From positions 1 through 59,929 of the forward strand of contig CAVPNY010000026.1 of NCBI GenBank assembly GCA_963706905.1: a stretch of DNA of 59,929 nt, given 5' to 3'. This stretch comes from CAVPNY01 sp963706905. Lineage in GTDB: Bacteria > Chloroflexota > Anaerolineae > Anaerolineales > UBA4823. This document shows positions 1-9,696 of the stretch, in pieces. The position numbers were made by a program, and so were the translations under genes. The number at the start of each line of letters is the position of its first letter. Position 1 is the stretch's first letter. The notes beneath the pieces are model-generated. The model saw nothing but the letters and a program-made list of their open reading frames with translations. It was not told the DNA's origin and did no database searches.

Positions 1-2716
1 TCTCTTCGGGTTGCAAGCTGACCCTCATCTCTGCCTCGGCCGGTTTTGGGAAAACCACGTTGGTGAGTGAGTGGGTTGCCAGTTGCCAGCGACCGGTCGC
101 CTGGCTGTCGCTGGATGAAGGGGATAACGACCCCACACGCTTTTTAACGTACTTCATCGCTGCTTTGCAGACGCTGCCGCCAAAACCCGGCGGGGCTAAT
201 ATTGGAGCAGGAGTGTTGGCTGCACTCCAATCCTCTCAGCCACCGCCAACTGAATCGATTCTGACAACCCTGCTCAATGAAATCGCCACCATCCCGGGCA
301 ATTTCATCCTGGTCCTGGATGATTACCACACGATTGATTCCAAATCAGTCGACGCGTCGACGTCCGTCGACGATGCCCTAACTTTTCTGCTCGATCACCT
401 GCCACCGCAGATGCACCTGGTCATCGCCACGCGTGAAGATCCAGCCCTTCCGCTGGCTCGGCTACGCGCCCGGGGCCAATTGACAGAACTGCGTGCCGCC
501 GACTTGCGTTTTACCCCCGCCGAAGCCGCCGAATTTCTAAACCAGGTGATGGGCTTGAATCTCTCAGAGAAGACATCGCCGCCCTGGAAACTCGCACCGA
601 AGGCTGGATTGCCGGTTTGCAATTAGCCGCGCTTTCTATGCAAGGGCACCAAGAGACCTCCAAATTTATCGAGTCTTTCACTGGCAGTCATCGTTTCGTA
701 CTTGACTATCTGATCGAAGAGGTTTTACAACAGCAGCCAGAAAGCGTTCAGATTTTCCTGTTACGCACGTCCATCCTTGACCCTATGTGCGGCCCCCTTT
801 GTGACGCCGTTCTGCTTGACTCCCCCACTTCCGGGCAGGAAACCCTTGAACATCTCGAACACATAAACCTGTTTATTGTTCCCCTGGATAACGAGCGGCG
901 CTGGTACCGCTACCATCATCTCTTTAGAGATATACTGCGCCAGCGATTGGGACAAAGGCTTTCACCCGGAGAAATCGCAGAATGCCATCTCCGCGCCAGC
1001 CTGTGGTATGAAAAGAACGGAAACGGAGATGAAGCCGAAGCTTTTCAGCATGCTTTTGCTGCCGGGGATTATGGCCGCGCAGCGGGGCTGGCTGAGTCGG
1101 CCTGGCAGGGCATGGAAGGCCGTTTCCAGTCTGCCGCCTGGCTGGGCTGGGTCAAGAAACTGCCAGAAGATGCGACCCGTATCCGGCCGGTGCTCAGCAC
1201 CCAGATGGCCCAGGCGTTCATGGATGCCGGCGAGCCGGAGGCCAGCGAGGCCTGCCTGCAGGATGCCGAACGGTGCTTGAATGGTTTATCTAGGGTGATC
1301 ATCGTGGCGGACGAAGCGCAGCTAGCGCCCCTGCCAGCGGTGATTGCCATGACGCGCGCCTATAATGCCCAGGTTCAGGGCAATCTTTCCGCCACGGTGA
1401 AATATGCCGAACTTGCGCTCCAACTCATCCCTGAAGGTGACCTTTTCAGGCGTGCCCAGGCTACTATGATGCTGGAGTTCACCCACTGGGCCAGCGGAGA
1501 CCTGGAGTCCGCCCGCTCTGCCTTGGGTGATTGGATGGATAGTATGCAGAAGGCGGGCATCTTCGTTTTTGTCGTTGCCAGCGCCTTTGCCTTGGCAGAT
1601 ATTCTGGTTGCGCAGGGGCGTCTCCGCGAAGCAGTCAAAACCTACCAGCAGGCCTTAGAGCTTGCCTTAAAACATGGCGAGGATGCGCAGCACATCACCG
1701 CCCACCATTACTTAGGATTGGCGTTGCTGCGCCATGAGATGGGGGAGGATGCAGCCGCGGCGCAGCACCTGCAAAAAGCCCGGGAGCTGGGTGAGCAGAC
1801 CACGCTGGTCGACTGGCCTTACCGCTGGCTTCTTGCCCAGGCCCGGCTCAAGGAGTCTGGGGGAGATCTGGAAGCCGCGCTGATCCAGTTAGATGAAGCC
1901 AGGCGCGTGTATGTCAAGAACCCCGTACCGGATACCCGTCCTATCGAGGCTTTGAAAGCGAATGTGTATCTCAAGCAAGGCCGGCTGGCCAAAGCCCAGG
2001 ATTGGGTGCATGCGCGGGGGCTGTCGGCTGAGGATGAAATCAACTACCTGGGCGAGTTCGAGCATCTCACCCTGGCCCGGGTGCTGATGGCCGAAGTTCA
2101 GAGCCGCCAGGATAGGCGCTCTATCCTGCAGGCAACCGGATTGCTGGAGCGCCTGTTGAAAGCAGCGGAAGCACAAAAAAGGTTCGGTAGTGTCATTGAA
2201 ATCCTGGTGGCGCAGGCGCTCGCCCACCAGGTGCAAGGGAATCCTTCACTGGCACTGGTGTCCCTTGAGCGCGCCCTGGTGCTGGCTCAGCCGGAAGGTT
2301 ATGTGCGGCTCTTTGTGGACGAAGGCGAGCCAATGCGATTGTGCTTGTTGAATTTACGAGCACGGATTGAAAAGCAAACGAGCAGCCAGGGCCGTCCGCT
2401 GCTCGTTTATGTAGAAAAACTCCTATCCGCCTTCGAGCAGTCGGTAGAGAAGCAGTCAACGATCCATCCTAAAAAAACGGCTGTAATCGAGCCGGAGGTT
2501 CGACCAGCCAAAGACATGCTGGTCGAACCTTTAAGCGAACGCGAGCTGGAAGTGCTGCGCCTGGTCGCCCAGGGACTCACCAATAACGAAATCAGCCAGC
2601 GGCTTGTCCTGGCCTTGAGTACGGTCAAAGGACACAACTTACGCATCTTTGGCAAACTGCAGGCACAGAATCGTACTGAAGCCGTAAGGCGCGCCCGCGA
2701 GCTGGGCCTGTTGTAA
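1..2716 (+). CDS. MalT-like LuxR-family regulator, copy 1 (5' partial, frameshifted)
   Basis: Large ATP-dependent activator: N-terminal NTPase, helical TPR-like repeats, C-terminal LuxR HTH. The window opens inside the gene; the Walker A (GFGKTTL) is read near base 47 and the Walker B (LVLDDYH) near 310. The frame breaks near base 566, where copy 3 has one more base. Reading resumes in frame 2 and runs to 2716 (main intact stretch 617-2716). The C-terminus carries a canonical HTH starting LSERELEVLRLVAQG. Its recognition helix (STVKGHNLRIF) differs from copies 2 and 3. Similarity to copies 2 (6758) and 3 (11802) holds throughout. It is followed by G-rich boxes and the small gene at 2845. The break may be a sequencing indel or decay. 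Confidence 0.88.
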
Positions 2717-2741
2717 CTCCCCCAAAAACAATACCCCCAAA
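2717..2741. promoter_or_regulatory. Putative regulator boxes, locus 1
   Basis: Directly after the regulator stop are two direct repeats, CTCCCCCAAA (2717) and TACCCCCAAA (2732), read as TTTGGGGG on the minus strand. Loci 2 and 3 have related but different boxes at the same place. G-rich boxes are known for MalT. That these are binding sites of the neighbouring regulator is inferred. A perfect inverted repeat ATACCGG/CCGGTAT (2766-2783) and a TATATT hexamer (2781) lie between the boxes and the small gene. Confidence 0.45.
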
Positions 2742-2844
2742 CAATACTTTTGGTTCTATTCGGCAATACCGGGTTGCCGGTATATTACCTGTACATTGAA
2801 CAAGTGGCACAAGCGTTTATGGCTGGTCACAACAGGTACAGGTC

Positions 2845-3156
2845 ATGTCAAAGATACCCATCTCCAAAATTGACAAAAGTCAACCCCCGGTTTACGAAAT
2901 CCGGATCAAAGGCCATTTGGGTTCTCAGTGGACAGACTGGTTTGAGGGCCTGACCATCACGCTGGAAGAGGAGGGCGATACGCTTTTAACCGGTCCGGTG
3001 ATCGATCAGGCCGCGTTGCATGGCTTGCTCAAAAAAGTACGTGATTTGGGCATGCCATTGGTCTCGGTCAGTCCTCTCGAACATGGCCCCTCGACTACGC
3101 TCCCCCTTCGGGGACTTCGCGGGACAGGCCAGGCGGATCAGTCAGACGTCAAGTAG
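2845..3156 (+). CDS. Small conserved protein of the LuxR locus, copy 1
   Basis: A 103-residue soluble protein of unknown function. It has two paralogues, at 9697 and 14794, each the first gene after a MalT-like regulator. The shared core includes YEIRIKGHL, FEGLTITLEE, DTLLTGPV and DQAALHG, followed by a hydrophobic LP(L/I)xSV segment. No signal peptide or membrane segment is seen. The C-terminal tail after SPLE differs between copies and here is encoded by a palindromic repeat (ctcgactacgct...gggacagg), so it is probably not part of the fold. Position and conservation suggest a modulator or first effector of the operon; this is inference. Confidence 0.8.
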   Translation: MSKIPISKIDKSQPPVYEIRIKGHLGSQWTDWFEGLTITLEEEGDTLLTGPVIDQAALHGLLKKVRDLGMPLVSVSPLEHGPSTTLPLRGLRGTGQADQSDVK

Positions 3157-3193
3157 TTAATGAAGATTAGCTACTTGGAAAGGAGGTTTGCCT

Positions 3194-3232
3194 TTGATAA
3201 CATTTCTAGCCCATTTCAACCCCCGGTAACCG
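3194..3232 (+). promoter_or_regulatory. Conserved leader: possible 11-codon peptide plus hairpin
   Basis: The stretch 3157-3305 between the small gene and the DUF6326 gene resembles 15091-15234 in locus 3 over most of its length. It contains a strong ribosome site (aaaggagg) followed at 3194 by TTG and a short frame MITFLAHFNPR ending in TAA. The stop falls inside a perfect hairpin CCCGGT/ACCGGG. In locus 3 the peptide is MITFPAHFCP and the hairpin arms differ. An attenuating leader is possible but unproven. Confidence 0.3.
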
Positions 3233-3305
3233 GGTGGCGACCACAGTTCTATGCAAGTCCAATTCAATGAAACTCATCAATATCGTTCAAAAAAGGAGTA
3301 ATAAC

Positions 3306-3734
3306 ATGAACACAAACATAAAGACCGCCAAAATGGATACGAAAATTTTACTAATACTATTATGGGTGTTTTATTCGCTAAATTTTATGTATGCTGATGC
3401 TCTCTTAAAATTGGAGCCTGGGGTTTTGGCAGGGATAATGTCAGGATACGTGGCAGATGGAACTGTTAAAGTCACTGATGGATTTTTATTGGGAACCGCG
3501 ATAATGTGGGAGATTCCGTTTTTAATGATTGTCCTGTCCTGGGTATTAAAGTATAGAGCTAATCGTTGGGCAAACATCATCGCAGGTACACTATTTGTTG
3601 TGGTTCAAATCTCTTCATTGTTTCTTGGAACCCCATCTCCTATGTATATTTTTTATACCACAATAGAAATCGCGGGTCTGTTACTAATTGTCTGGTATGC
3701 CTGGAAGTGGCGCAACCCCGAAGCCCAGTCCTGA
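3306..3734 (+). CDS. DUF6326-family membrane protein
   Basis: Small protein of 142 residues with about four membrane segments: LLILLWVFYSLNFMYADAL near the start, two central helices and LLIVWYAWKWR at the end. The ATG at 3306 is chosen because aaaaggag lies just upstream; a longer frame from 3234 has no such site. It is homologous to 15235-15636 (shared YAD, W(V/A)LxYKxNRW, YxFxxTxEIA and FAWKWR patterns), matching the family I recall as DUF6326. Function is unknown. It lies between the small protein gene and the MDR enzyme, likely in one operon. Confidence 0.75.
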   Translation: MNTNIKTAKMDTKILLILLWVFYSLNFMYADALLKLEPGVLAGIMSGYVADGTVKVTDGFLLGTAIMWEIPFLMIVLSWVLKYRANRWANIIAGTLFVVVQISSLFLGTPSPMYIFYTTIEIAGLLLIVWYAWKWRNPEAQS

Positions 3735-3772
3735 TCGCAATGCTCTTGAACAAACTAAATTTGGAGGAACCT

Positions 3773-4768
3773 ATGAAAGCAATTGTATACACTGAGTACG
3801 GCCCAGCCGATGTCTTGCATCTCCAGGAAGTGGAAAAAAACACTCCGAAGGACACCGAAGTGCTCATCAAAATCCACACGGCAACCGTTACCACTGGAGA
3901 TTGCAATGCTCGTGGCTTTACCTTTGTCCCGCCCGGCTTCGGACCGCTGCCGCGTCTGATGCTTGGTCTTAGAAATCCCAAAATAACCATCCTCGGGACT
4001 GAATTAGCCGGGGAAGTCGACGCCGTCGGAGAAGCAGTGACCCGGTTCAAAAAAGGCGACCAGGTTTTTGGCATTGGCTCGGATCGTTTTGGTGCCTATG
4101 CCGAGTTCACATGCCGGCCCGAAAAAGGGGCGTTAGCCATAAAACCGGCTAACCTGTCCTACGAGGAAGCTGCCTCTCTTCCATTTGGGGCCGGAACCGC
4201 ATTGTATTTCCTGAGGGATAAGGCCAAAATTAGTCGCGGTCAAAAAGTTCTGGTCAATGGCGCCTCCGGTGGGGTCGGTGTTTATGCGGTACAGCTCGCC
4301 AAATACTATGGAGCTGAAGTGACCGGGGTATGCAGTACCGCCAACCTGGAATTGGTGAAGTCGCTGGGCGTCGATAAGATTATTGATTACACCGAGCAGG
4401 ATTTCACCCAAAACGGCGAGACTTACGATGTCATTGTAGACACGGTAGTAGGCAAGACTTCGTTTTCACGCTGTAAAAATTCTCTCAAACCCAAAGGGCT
4501 ATATCTCGCCGTCGCTGGCGGCCTGCGCGAGATGGGCCAAATGCTCTGGACCTCCCTGACGGGAGGCAAGAAAGTAATCTTTGGGTCGCCAGCCGAATGC
4601 AAAGAGGATTTAGTTTTTATCAAAGAACTGGTAGAAGCAGGAAAGCTCAAACCGGTCATTGACCGGCGTTATCCATTGGAGCAGACTGCCGAGGCGCACC
4701 GCTATGTCGAGCAAGGGCATAAGAAAGGCAACGTCGTCATCACGGTAGATCATAATACCAAAACCTGA
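3773..4768 (+). CDS. MDR-family NAD(P)-dependent oxidoreductase (quinone reductase-like), locus 1
   Basis: A 331-residue medium-chain dehydrogenase/reductase. The N-terminal GroES-like fold starts MKAIVYTEYGPADVLHLQEV. The Rossmann nucleotide site reads NGASGGVGVYAVQLAK near residues 155-170. The catalytic-zinc Cys/His pattern of classical alcohol dehydrogenases is absent, as in zeta-crystallin-type quinone reductases. The C-terminus has the RYPLEQTAEAHRYVEQGHKKGNVVIT signature in two parts. ATG at 3773 follows ttggaggaacct. Paralogues end locus 2 (10806) and locus 3 (18575) and occur as integron cassettes (41304, 42410). Substrate unknown; likely a small carbonyl or quinone. Confidence 0.88.
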   Translation: MKAIVYTEYGPADVLHLQEVEKNTPKDTEVLIKIHTATVTTGDCNARGFTFVPPGFGPLPRLMLGLRNPKITILGTELAGEVDAVGEAVTRFKKGDQVFGIGSDRFGAYAEFTCRPEKGALAIKPANLSYEEAASLPFGAGTALYFLRDKAKISRGQKVLVNGASGGVGVYAVQLAKYYGAEVTGVCSTANLELVKSLGVDKIIDYTEQDFTQNGETYDVIVDTVVGKTSFSRCKNSLKPKGLYLAVAGGLREMGQMLWTSLTGGKKVIFGSPAECKEDLVFIKELVEAGKLKPVIDRRYPLEQTAEAHRYVEQGHKKGNVVITVDHNTKT

Positions 4769-4803
4769 CGAGTTTACGATGCAGACAATAAGGAAATTAT
4801 GAA

Positions 4804-5526
4804 ATGAAACAAGATCAAATCGAAAAACATTCAACGACACAATCGGTCATTCTGCATTTACTCCCTGAAATCCTGGTCGGGTGTTTTTACTTCCTCGCAC
4901 GACAGCCAGTTGCTAAGATGGGGTATCCTTCGATTTTCGCCCTGCTGCTTGCATTCGCCTTTATTCTTGTTCCTGTCGAACTCGGATACCTTTTATATCA
5001 AGGAAAGAAGAAGACAGGCCGCTTTACATTACTGGGGATCATCAGCTATCGAAATTCAATCCCGTGGTGGCAATACTTTGTATGGCCAATAATTATTGTT
5101 GTTGTTACTGGTGCCATAATTAAATTGTTAGAACCCGTTGATGCTTTTCTACAAGAGAGGTTGTTTTTCTGGATGCCTGGATTAAATTACGGATTAGATG
5201 GTAATTATTCCAGGACAATATTGATCGTCACATACTCGACGTTTTTGATATTTAATGTATTTTTAGCTCCGTTGGTTGAAGAATTGTATTTTCGGGGATA
5301 TTTATTACCCAGAATGAAAGGGAGGTTCGCCACATTGTTCCACAGCTTCCTGTTTGCGGCTATTCATGTCTTTACACCCTGGATGATTATCACGAGAACC
5401 CTAGGATTATTGCCATTGGTTTTTGGGGTAAAAAAGAAGAATATCTACATTGGAATAATCGTTCACATTCTGGGGAACTCGTTAGCTCTTGTAATAGGGA
5501 TTGTATTTATTACAAAAATGATGTAA
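4804..5526 (+). CDS. CPBP-family intramembrane protease (CAAX/ABI type)
   Basis: A 240-residue polytopic membrane protein with the three CPBP motifs: EE...R in PLVEELYFRGYLL, F...H in FLFAAIHVF and H...N in HILGNSLAL. These carry the glutamate, histidine and asparagine residues expected of the intramembrane glutamyl protease family. It begins 35 bases after the MDR gene on the same strand, so cotranscription is likely. Base composition is more AT-rich than the MDR gene. Members are often linked to immunity or stress signalling; no specific role can be read here. Confidence 0.85.
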   Translation: MKQDQIEKHSTTQSVILHLLPEILVGCFYFLARQPVAKMGYPSIFALLLAFAFILVPVELGYLLYQGKKKTGRFTLLGIISYRNSIPWWQYFVWPIIIVVVTGAIIKLLEPVDAFLQERLFFWMPGLNYGLDGNYSRTILIVTYSTFLIFNVFLAPLVEELYFRGYLLPRMKGRFATLFHSFLFAAIHVFTPWMIITRTLGLLPLVFGVKKKNIYIGIIVHILGNSLALVIGIVFITKMM

Positions 5527-5631
5527 TTAGGAAAGCCTCAATAATTCATGAATTGACAATGGGATTTCTAGTCAAATAAAAAGGTGATCGATTTGATCAA
5601 GCACGACAGGTCAGCCATCAAGGAGACTAAA

Positions 5632-6462
5632 GTGAAAAGTACGAAAACAGTGAAGGAAGCCTATGTCTTTCTGGGATTAACACTCGTGTTTTCCTATTTA
5701 GTTTTCTGGGGTCCTCTGGCTCTTTTTAAGATCCCAACCATTAGTTTCGTGAGTGATGTTAAAGGTCCCTCCTGGGCAATCGCGTTATATCTCATCGGAG
5801 GATTTGTGCCCTCCCTGTTGGCGATTGTTCTGACATGGAAAAAGGAAGGCACGGCGGGGTTGCGCCATTTGGGGCGCCGCATCGTGCAGGTCAACATTGG
5901 TTGGCGCTGGTATTTGGCGGCGGTGCTAGTAGTTATCTTAGCAACGATGGGCCAATTGGTCATTATTAGTCTCATGGGACAAGCGTTTGACAAGACTTTG
6001 TTTGTGGCGCAGTTGGGCAGTTTTTTGCCGCTACTGATCATTGGTCCGCTGTCAGAAGAAATTGGGTGGCGCGGCTATGCCTTGGATCGGCTACAGACGA
6101 AATGGAACACGCTCGTCTCGGCCTTAATCGTTGGCTTGGTGTGGGGCTTATGGCATGGGCCGTTATTTGCTATGGTAGGCACGTCGTATCATGAATTGGC
6201 GATTCCCTTTGTGGGGTTCTTGGTTGGCATGATGGCAGTCTCGGTTTTGTTTACGTGGTTGCACAATAACACGGCGGGGAGCATCTGGACAGCAATCTTT
6301 TTTCATTGGTTGTACACGTATTCGGCGCAAGTTGTGGCAAGTGGGGTAACCCGTTCCGTTTTGTTCAATTGGTTGGGATATGTACCCTATATAATTATCG
6401 CGATTATTGTGGTATTGATATGGAAGCCACAAACATTACGAACCAATTCCAACAAACCATGA
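5632..6462 (+). CDS. CPBP-family intramembrane glutamic endopeptidase
   Basis: A second CAAX-type membrane protease, 276 residues. The motif SEEIGWRGYALDRL carries the EE...R signature, followed by WGLWHGPLF and a C-terminal F...H(W) segment. The GTG at 5632 is preferred because aaggag lies seven bases upstream; GTG at 5584 gives 16 more residues without a good ribosome site. It is unlike the neighbouring CPBP gene at 4804 in sequence, so not a recent duplicate. A half attC-like sequence begins 15 bases after its stop, hinting at past residence in a gene cassette. Confidence 0.85.
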   Translation: MKSTKTVKEAYVFLGLTLVFSYLVFWGPLALFKIPTISFVSDVKGPSWAIALYLIGGFVPSLLAIVLTWKKEGTAGLRHLGRRIVQVNIGWRWYLAAVLVVILATMGQLVIISLMGQAFDKTLFVAQLGSFLPLLIIGPLSEEIGWRGYALDRLQTKWNTLVSALIVGLVWGLWHGPLFAMVGTSYHELAIPFVGFLVGMMAVSVLFTWLHNNTAGSIWTAIFFHWLYTYSAQVVASGVTRSVLFNWLGYVPYIIIAIIVVLIWKPQTLRTNSNKP

Positions 6463-6476
6463 GAGCAAGTGAACGG

Positions 6477-6605
6477 CCTAACACCGCGTGCAGTGGACGT
6501 GTGGGATCCTCCGCGGTTTACAAGCATTTTCTGGCTTCAAGTTTTTCTACATCTCAAACATAGTCCACGCTCGCCTGGTGGTCGAGTAGCGCAGCGTATC
6601 GAGAC
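6477..6605 (+). other. attC-like half site plus palindromic repeat (intergenic)
   Basis: GCCTAAC at 6477 followed by ACCGCG and TGCAGTGGACG closely resembles the R''-L'' half of the cassette-array sites (compare the minus strand at 43548). A GTCCAC complement appears near 6565 but no GTTRRRY core follows. The same interval holds an imperfect palindrome, GGTCGAGTAGC...GCGTATCGAGACC, of the dispersed REP type. It reads as a damaged attC. No gene is seen between 6463 and 6757. Confidence 0.35.
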
Positions 6606-6723
6606 CTGGTTGTCGACTAACGTAGCTGTGTCGAGACACACACGCCACTACCCTTACAGGGTGCTACGCGATCCCGGCAAAGTGCGCCGGGTCAGGCCGA
6701 AAACCATTAGGTTTTGCCGCTTT

Positions 6724-6757
6724 TTGAATTTTGGGATATGTGCTATATAATCGATCT
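6724..6757 (+). promoter_or_regulatory. Promoter of LuxR copy 2, leaderless geometry
   Basis: TTGAAT (6724-6729), 16 bases, then TATAAT (6746-6751), then six bases and the ATG at 6758. Transcription would start at or next to the A of the start codon, so the mRNA is probably leaderless. No ribosome site precedes the ATG, and copy 3 has the same TATAAT-to-ATG spacing. Confidence 0.6.
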
Positions 6758-9520
6758 ATGTCCACGCCAATTTTAGCCACAAAGCTGTATCTCCCCCCTG
6801 TACGGCCTAACGCAGTCTTCCGCCCCCGCCTGCTCGAGCGGTTGAACGAGGGTCTCTCGGCGAGCCGCAAGCTGACCATCATCTCTGCCCCCGCCGGTTT
6901 TGGGAAAACGACACTGGTCAGCGAGTGGATCGCTGGCTGCAAACGACCGGTCGCGTGGTTGTCGCTGGACGAAGGGGATAACGACCCCACCCGCTTTCTA
7001 ACTTACCTCATCGCTGCGTTGCAGACTATTGCACCGAATATTGGAAAAGGAGCGTTAGCTGCCATCCAATCCCCTCAGCCCCCGCCGGCCGAATCCATTC
7101 TGACAACCCTGCTCAATGACATCGTCGCCCTTTCGGACAGCGTTATCCTTGTCCTAGATGATTACCACATGATCGATTCTGAACCAATCGACCGTGCTCT
7201 CACCTTTCTACTCGATCACCTGCCGCCGCACGTGCACCTGGTCATCGCCACCCGTGAGGATCCATCCCTTTCCCTGCCCCGCTACCGTGTCCGAGGTCAA
7301 TTGACCGAACTGCGCGCAGCCGATCTACGCTTTACCCCTGAGGAAGCCGCCGAATTTCTCAACCGGATGATGGGGCTGAACCTGAGAGATGCAGACATCG
7401 CCGCGCTCGAAGCCCGCACCGAGGGCTGGATCGCCGGGCTGCAACTGGCCGCGCTCTCCATGCAGGGGCGCTCCGACACCGCTGGTTTTATCCAGGCCTT
7501 TAGCGGCAGTCACCGCTTTGTGCTCGATTATCTGGCTGGGGAAGTTCTCGAGCGCCAGCCCGAGCGCGTGCGTAATTTCTTGCTGCAAACCGCCATTCTC
7601 GACCACTTAAGTGGTTCCCTGTGTGACGCCGTGACCAAACAGGATGGCGGCAGGGGAATGTTGGAAACCCTGGAGCGTGGCAACCTGTTCCTCGTCCCGC
7701 TCGACGACCAGCGCCAGTGGTATCGCTATCATCACCTTTTCGCCGATGTGCTGCAGGCGCACCTGATAGAGGCGCAACCTGAGCAGGTATCCAGGCTGCA
7801 CCAGCGGGCAAGCACGTGGTATGAACAGAACGGATACCCTTCCGATGCCATCCGCCACGCCCTGGCCGCCGAGGACTTTGAGCGCGCCGCAGGCCTGATC
7901 GAACTGGCCTGGTCAGCAATGGACCTCAGTCACCAATCCTCGACATGGCTTGGCTGGGTCAAAGCGCTACCTGACGGGTTGATCCGCACCTGGCCGGTGC
8001 TCAGCGTGGGCTATGCCTGGGCGCTGCTGGATGGCGGCGAGTTGGAGGCCAGCGAGGCCCGTTTGCAGGACGCCGAGCGCTGGCTGGACACGCCGACGGA
8101 CAAGATGATCGGTGTGGATAAAGAACAACTTCGCTCGCTGCCAGCTACGATCGCCACTGCCCGGGCCTACCGCTCCCTGGCGCTTGGCAATGTCCCTGGC
8201 GCCGTAGAGTATGCCCAGCAGGCGCTTAAACTCACCCCCGAAGATGACCGGGTCAGGTACATCCAGGCCACCTCGCTCCTGGGGCTTGCCCAGTATGCAA
8301 ATGGAGATCTGGAGGCAGCCGAGCGTTCCCTGGCCGATTTCCATACGAACCTGCGGAAGACCGGCGAAATCCTGACCACGATCGGCATCACATTCCTTCT
8401 GGCCGACATCAGGGTGGCGCTGGGCCGCCTCCATGAGGCAGAAAGCATCTATCAGCAAACCTTACGCCTCGCGACCGGCCAGGGCGAGCCCATGCCTCTC
8501 GGAACAGCAGACTTGTATCGCGGCCTCGGTGAGCTTTTCATTGAACAGGGCGACCTGGAAGCCGCCGCGCAACACTTGCTGACCAGCCAGAAGCTGGGCG
8601 AGCAGACCGCGACGACGGATTGGCCGCATCGCCTGTGCGTTTCCCAGGCGCGCCTGAAAGAGGCGCAGGGAGACCTGGATGAGGCGCTGGCTCTGCTTGA
8701 TGAGGCGGAGTGCGTGTATGTTCGAGCCCCCCTGCCCGATGTGCGTCCCGTCGCGGCTTTGAAGGCGCGGGTCTGGCTCAAGCAGGGCAGGCTGGCCGAA
8801 GCCCTGGGGTGGGCGCGTGAGCAAGGGTTATCGGTGGATGATGACATCCGCTACCCACGCGAGTTCGAGCACATCACGCTGGCCCGGGTGCTCATCGCCG
8901 CCGGTAAAAGCGATCGGGAGGCTGGTTCCATTGGCGAGGCTACCCGGCTGCTGGGGCGTCTCATGCAAGCGGCAGAAGCAGGCCGAAGGATGGGCAGCGT
9001 AATCGAAATCCTGGTGGTGCAAGCGCTTGCACTCCAGGCACAGGGTAATGTCTCTCAGGCTCTTGCGTCAGTGGAGCGTGCTTTGGCCCTGGCCGAGCCG
9101 GAAGGCTATGTGCGCAGCTTTGTGGATGAAGGCGAAGCGATGCGATCCTTGATTGAAAAACAATCGCGCAATCGAGACCATCCGCTGAGCAGTTATGCGG
9201 ACAAACTCCTGGCTGCCTTTACACAACCGGTGGCGGCGCCAATAATGGCGGCGCCAGAATCAGCAATCATGCATCAAAAATCAGGCATGCTCGAGCCTGA
9301 GGCTCGACCAGCCAAAGACGTGCTGGTCGAACCTTTAAGCGAACGCGAGCTGGAAGTGCTCAAGCTGCTCCGAAGCGAATTAAGCGGACCGGAAATTGCC
9401 GAACAACTGATCGTGTCGCTCAACACCTTGCGCACCCACACCAAAAGCATTTTTAGCAAATTGGGGGTCAACAACCGCCGGGCGGCCATCCGCCGTGCCG
9501 AGGAACTCGATTTATTCTAG
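6758..9520 (+). CDS. MalT-like LuxR-family transcriptional regulator, copy 2 (intact)
   Basis: A 920-residue STAND-type activator. The N-terminal NTPase has Walker A (GFGKTTL, Lys about 50) and Walker B (VILVLDDYH, about 130-137). A middle region of 500 or more residues is rich in TPR-like helices (ALAAEDFERAAGL, LSQALASVERALALAEPEGYVR). The C-terminal LuxR HTH (LSERELEVLKLL...) has recognition helix NTLRTHTKSIFSKL. ATG at 6758 matches the conserved start (M-x-x-PILATKLY-PP) and the leaderless promoter. This is the only uninterrupted copy of the three. MalT relatives bind an inducer plus ATP; the inducer here is unknown. It is likely to act on the boxes at 9599 ahead of the small gene. Confidence 0.93.
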   Translation: MSTPILATKLYLPPVRPNAVFRPRLLERLNEGLSASRKLTIISAPAGFGKTTLVSEWIAGCKRPVAWLSLDEGDNDPTRFLTYLIAALQTIAPNIGKGALAAIQSPQPPPAESILTTLLNDIVALSDSVILVLDDYHMIDSEPIDRALTFLLDHLPPHVHLVIATREDPSLSLPRYRVRGQLTELRAADLRFTPEEAAEFLNRMMGLNLRDADIAALEARTEGWIAGLQLAALSMQGRSDTAGFIQAFSGSHRFVLDYLAGEVLERQPERVRNFLLQTAILDHLSGSLCDAVTKQDGGRGMLETLERGNLFLVPLDDQRQWYRYHHLFADVLQAHLIEAQPEQVSRLHQRASTWYEQNGYPSDAIRHALAAEDFERAAGLIELAWSAMDLSHQSSTWLGWVKALPDGLIRTWPVLSVGYAWALLDGGELEASEARLQDAERWLDTPTDKMIGVDKEQLRSLPATIATARAYRSLALGNVPGAVEYAQQALKLTPEDDRVRYIQATSLLGLAQYANGDLEAAERSLADFHTNLRKTGEILTTIGITFLLADIRVALGRLHEAESIYQQTLRLATGQGEPMPLGTADLYRGLGELFIEQGDLEAAAQHLLTSQKLGEQTATTDWPHRLCVSQARLKEAQGDLDEALALLDEAECVYVRAPLPDVRPVAALKARVWLKQGRLAEALGWAREQGLSVDDDIRYPREFEHITLARVLIAAGKSDREAGSIGEATRLLGRLMQAAEAGRRMGSVIEILVVQALALQAQGNVSQALASVERALALAEPEGYVRSFVDEGEAMRSLIEKQSRNRDHPLSSYADKLLAAFTQPVAAPIMAAPESAIMHQKSGMLEPEARPAKDVLVEPLSERELEVLKLLRSELSGPEIAEQLIVSLNTLRTHTKSIFSKLGVNNRRAAIRRAEELDLF

Positions 9521-9538
9521 CTGGCCCGAAAATACCAA

Positions 9539-9586
9539 CCCCGGCTTCGGCAGGCGTCACAAACCACCTGCTGGGGCTTTTTTTGT
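9539..9586 (+). terminator. Rho-independent terminator after LuxR copy 2
   Basis: An imperfect GC-rich hairpin, with left arm CCCCGGCTTCGGCAGG and right arm CCTGCTGGGG, is followed by seven T residues, 19 bases after the regulator stop. Confidence 0.65.
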
Positions 9587-9598
9587 TTTCCGCCATCA

Positions 9599-9656
9599 AT
9601 CACCACATCAATCACATCATGTGGTGATGACATCTCACCACCTCCGGCAGTATCCT
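9599..9656. promoter_or_regulatory. Operator boxes and promoter, locus 2
   Basis: A perfect 10-bp inverted repeat, ATCACCACAT (9599-9608) and ATGTGGTGAT (9619-9628), is followed by a further half box CTCACCACC (9634). A -10-like TATCCT sits at 9651, 17 bases from the start of that last box. Locus 3 has the same layout with GGGG in place of GGTG. Binding by the adjacent MalT-like protein, overlapping the -35 region as a class II activator, is inferred. Confidence 0.55.
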
Positions 9657-9696
9657 ATGGGCAGATCAACCACGAGAGAAAAACATAAGACACGAA

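Noticed and set aside
2766..2783. ATACCGG/CCGGTAT hairpin as terminator of LuxR copy 1
   Set aside because: No T run follows and it sits in the promoter region of the small gene; more likely an operator or chance palindrome.
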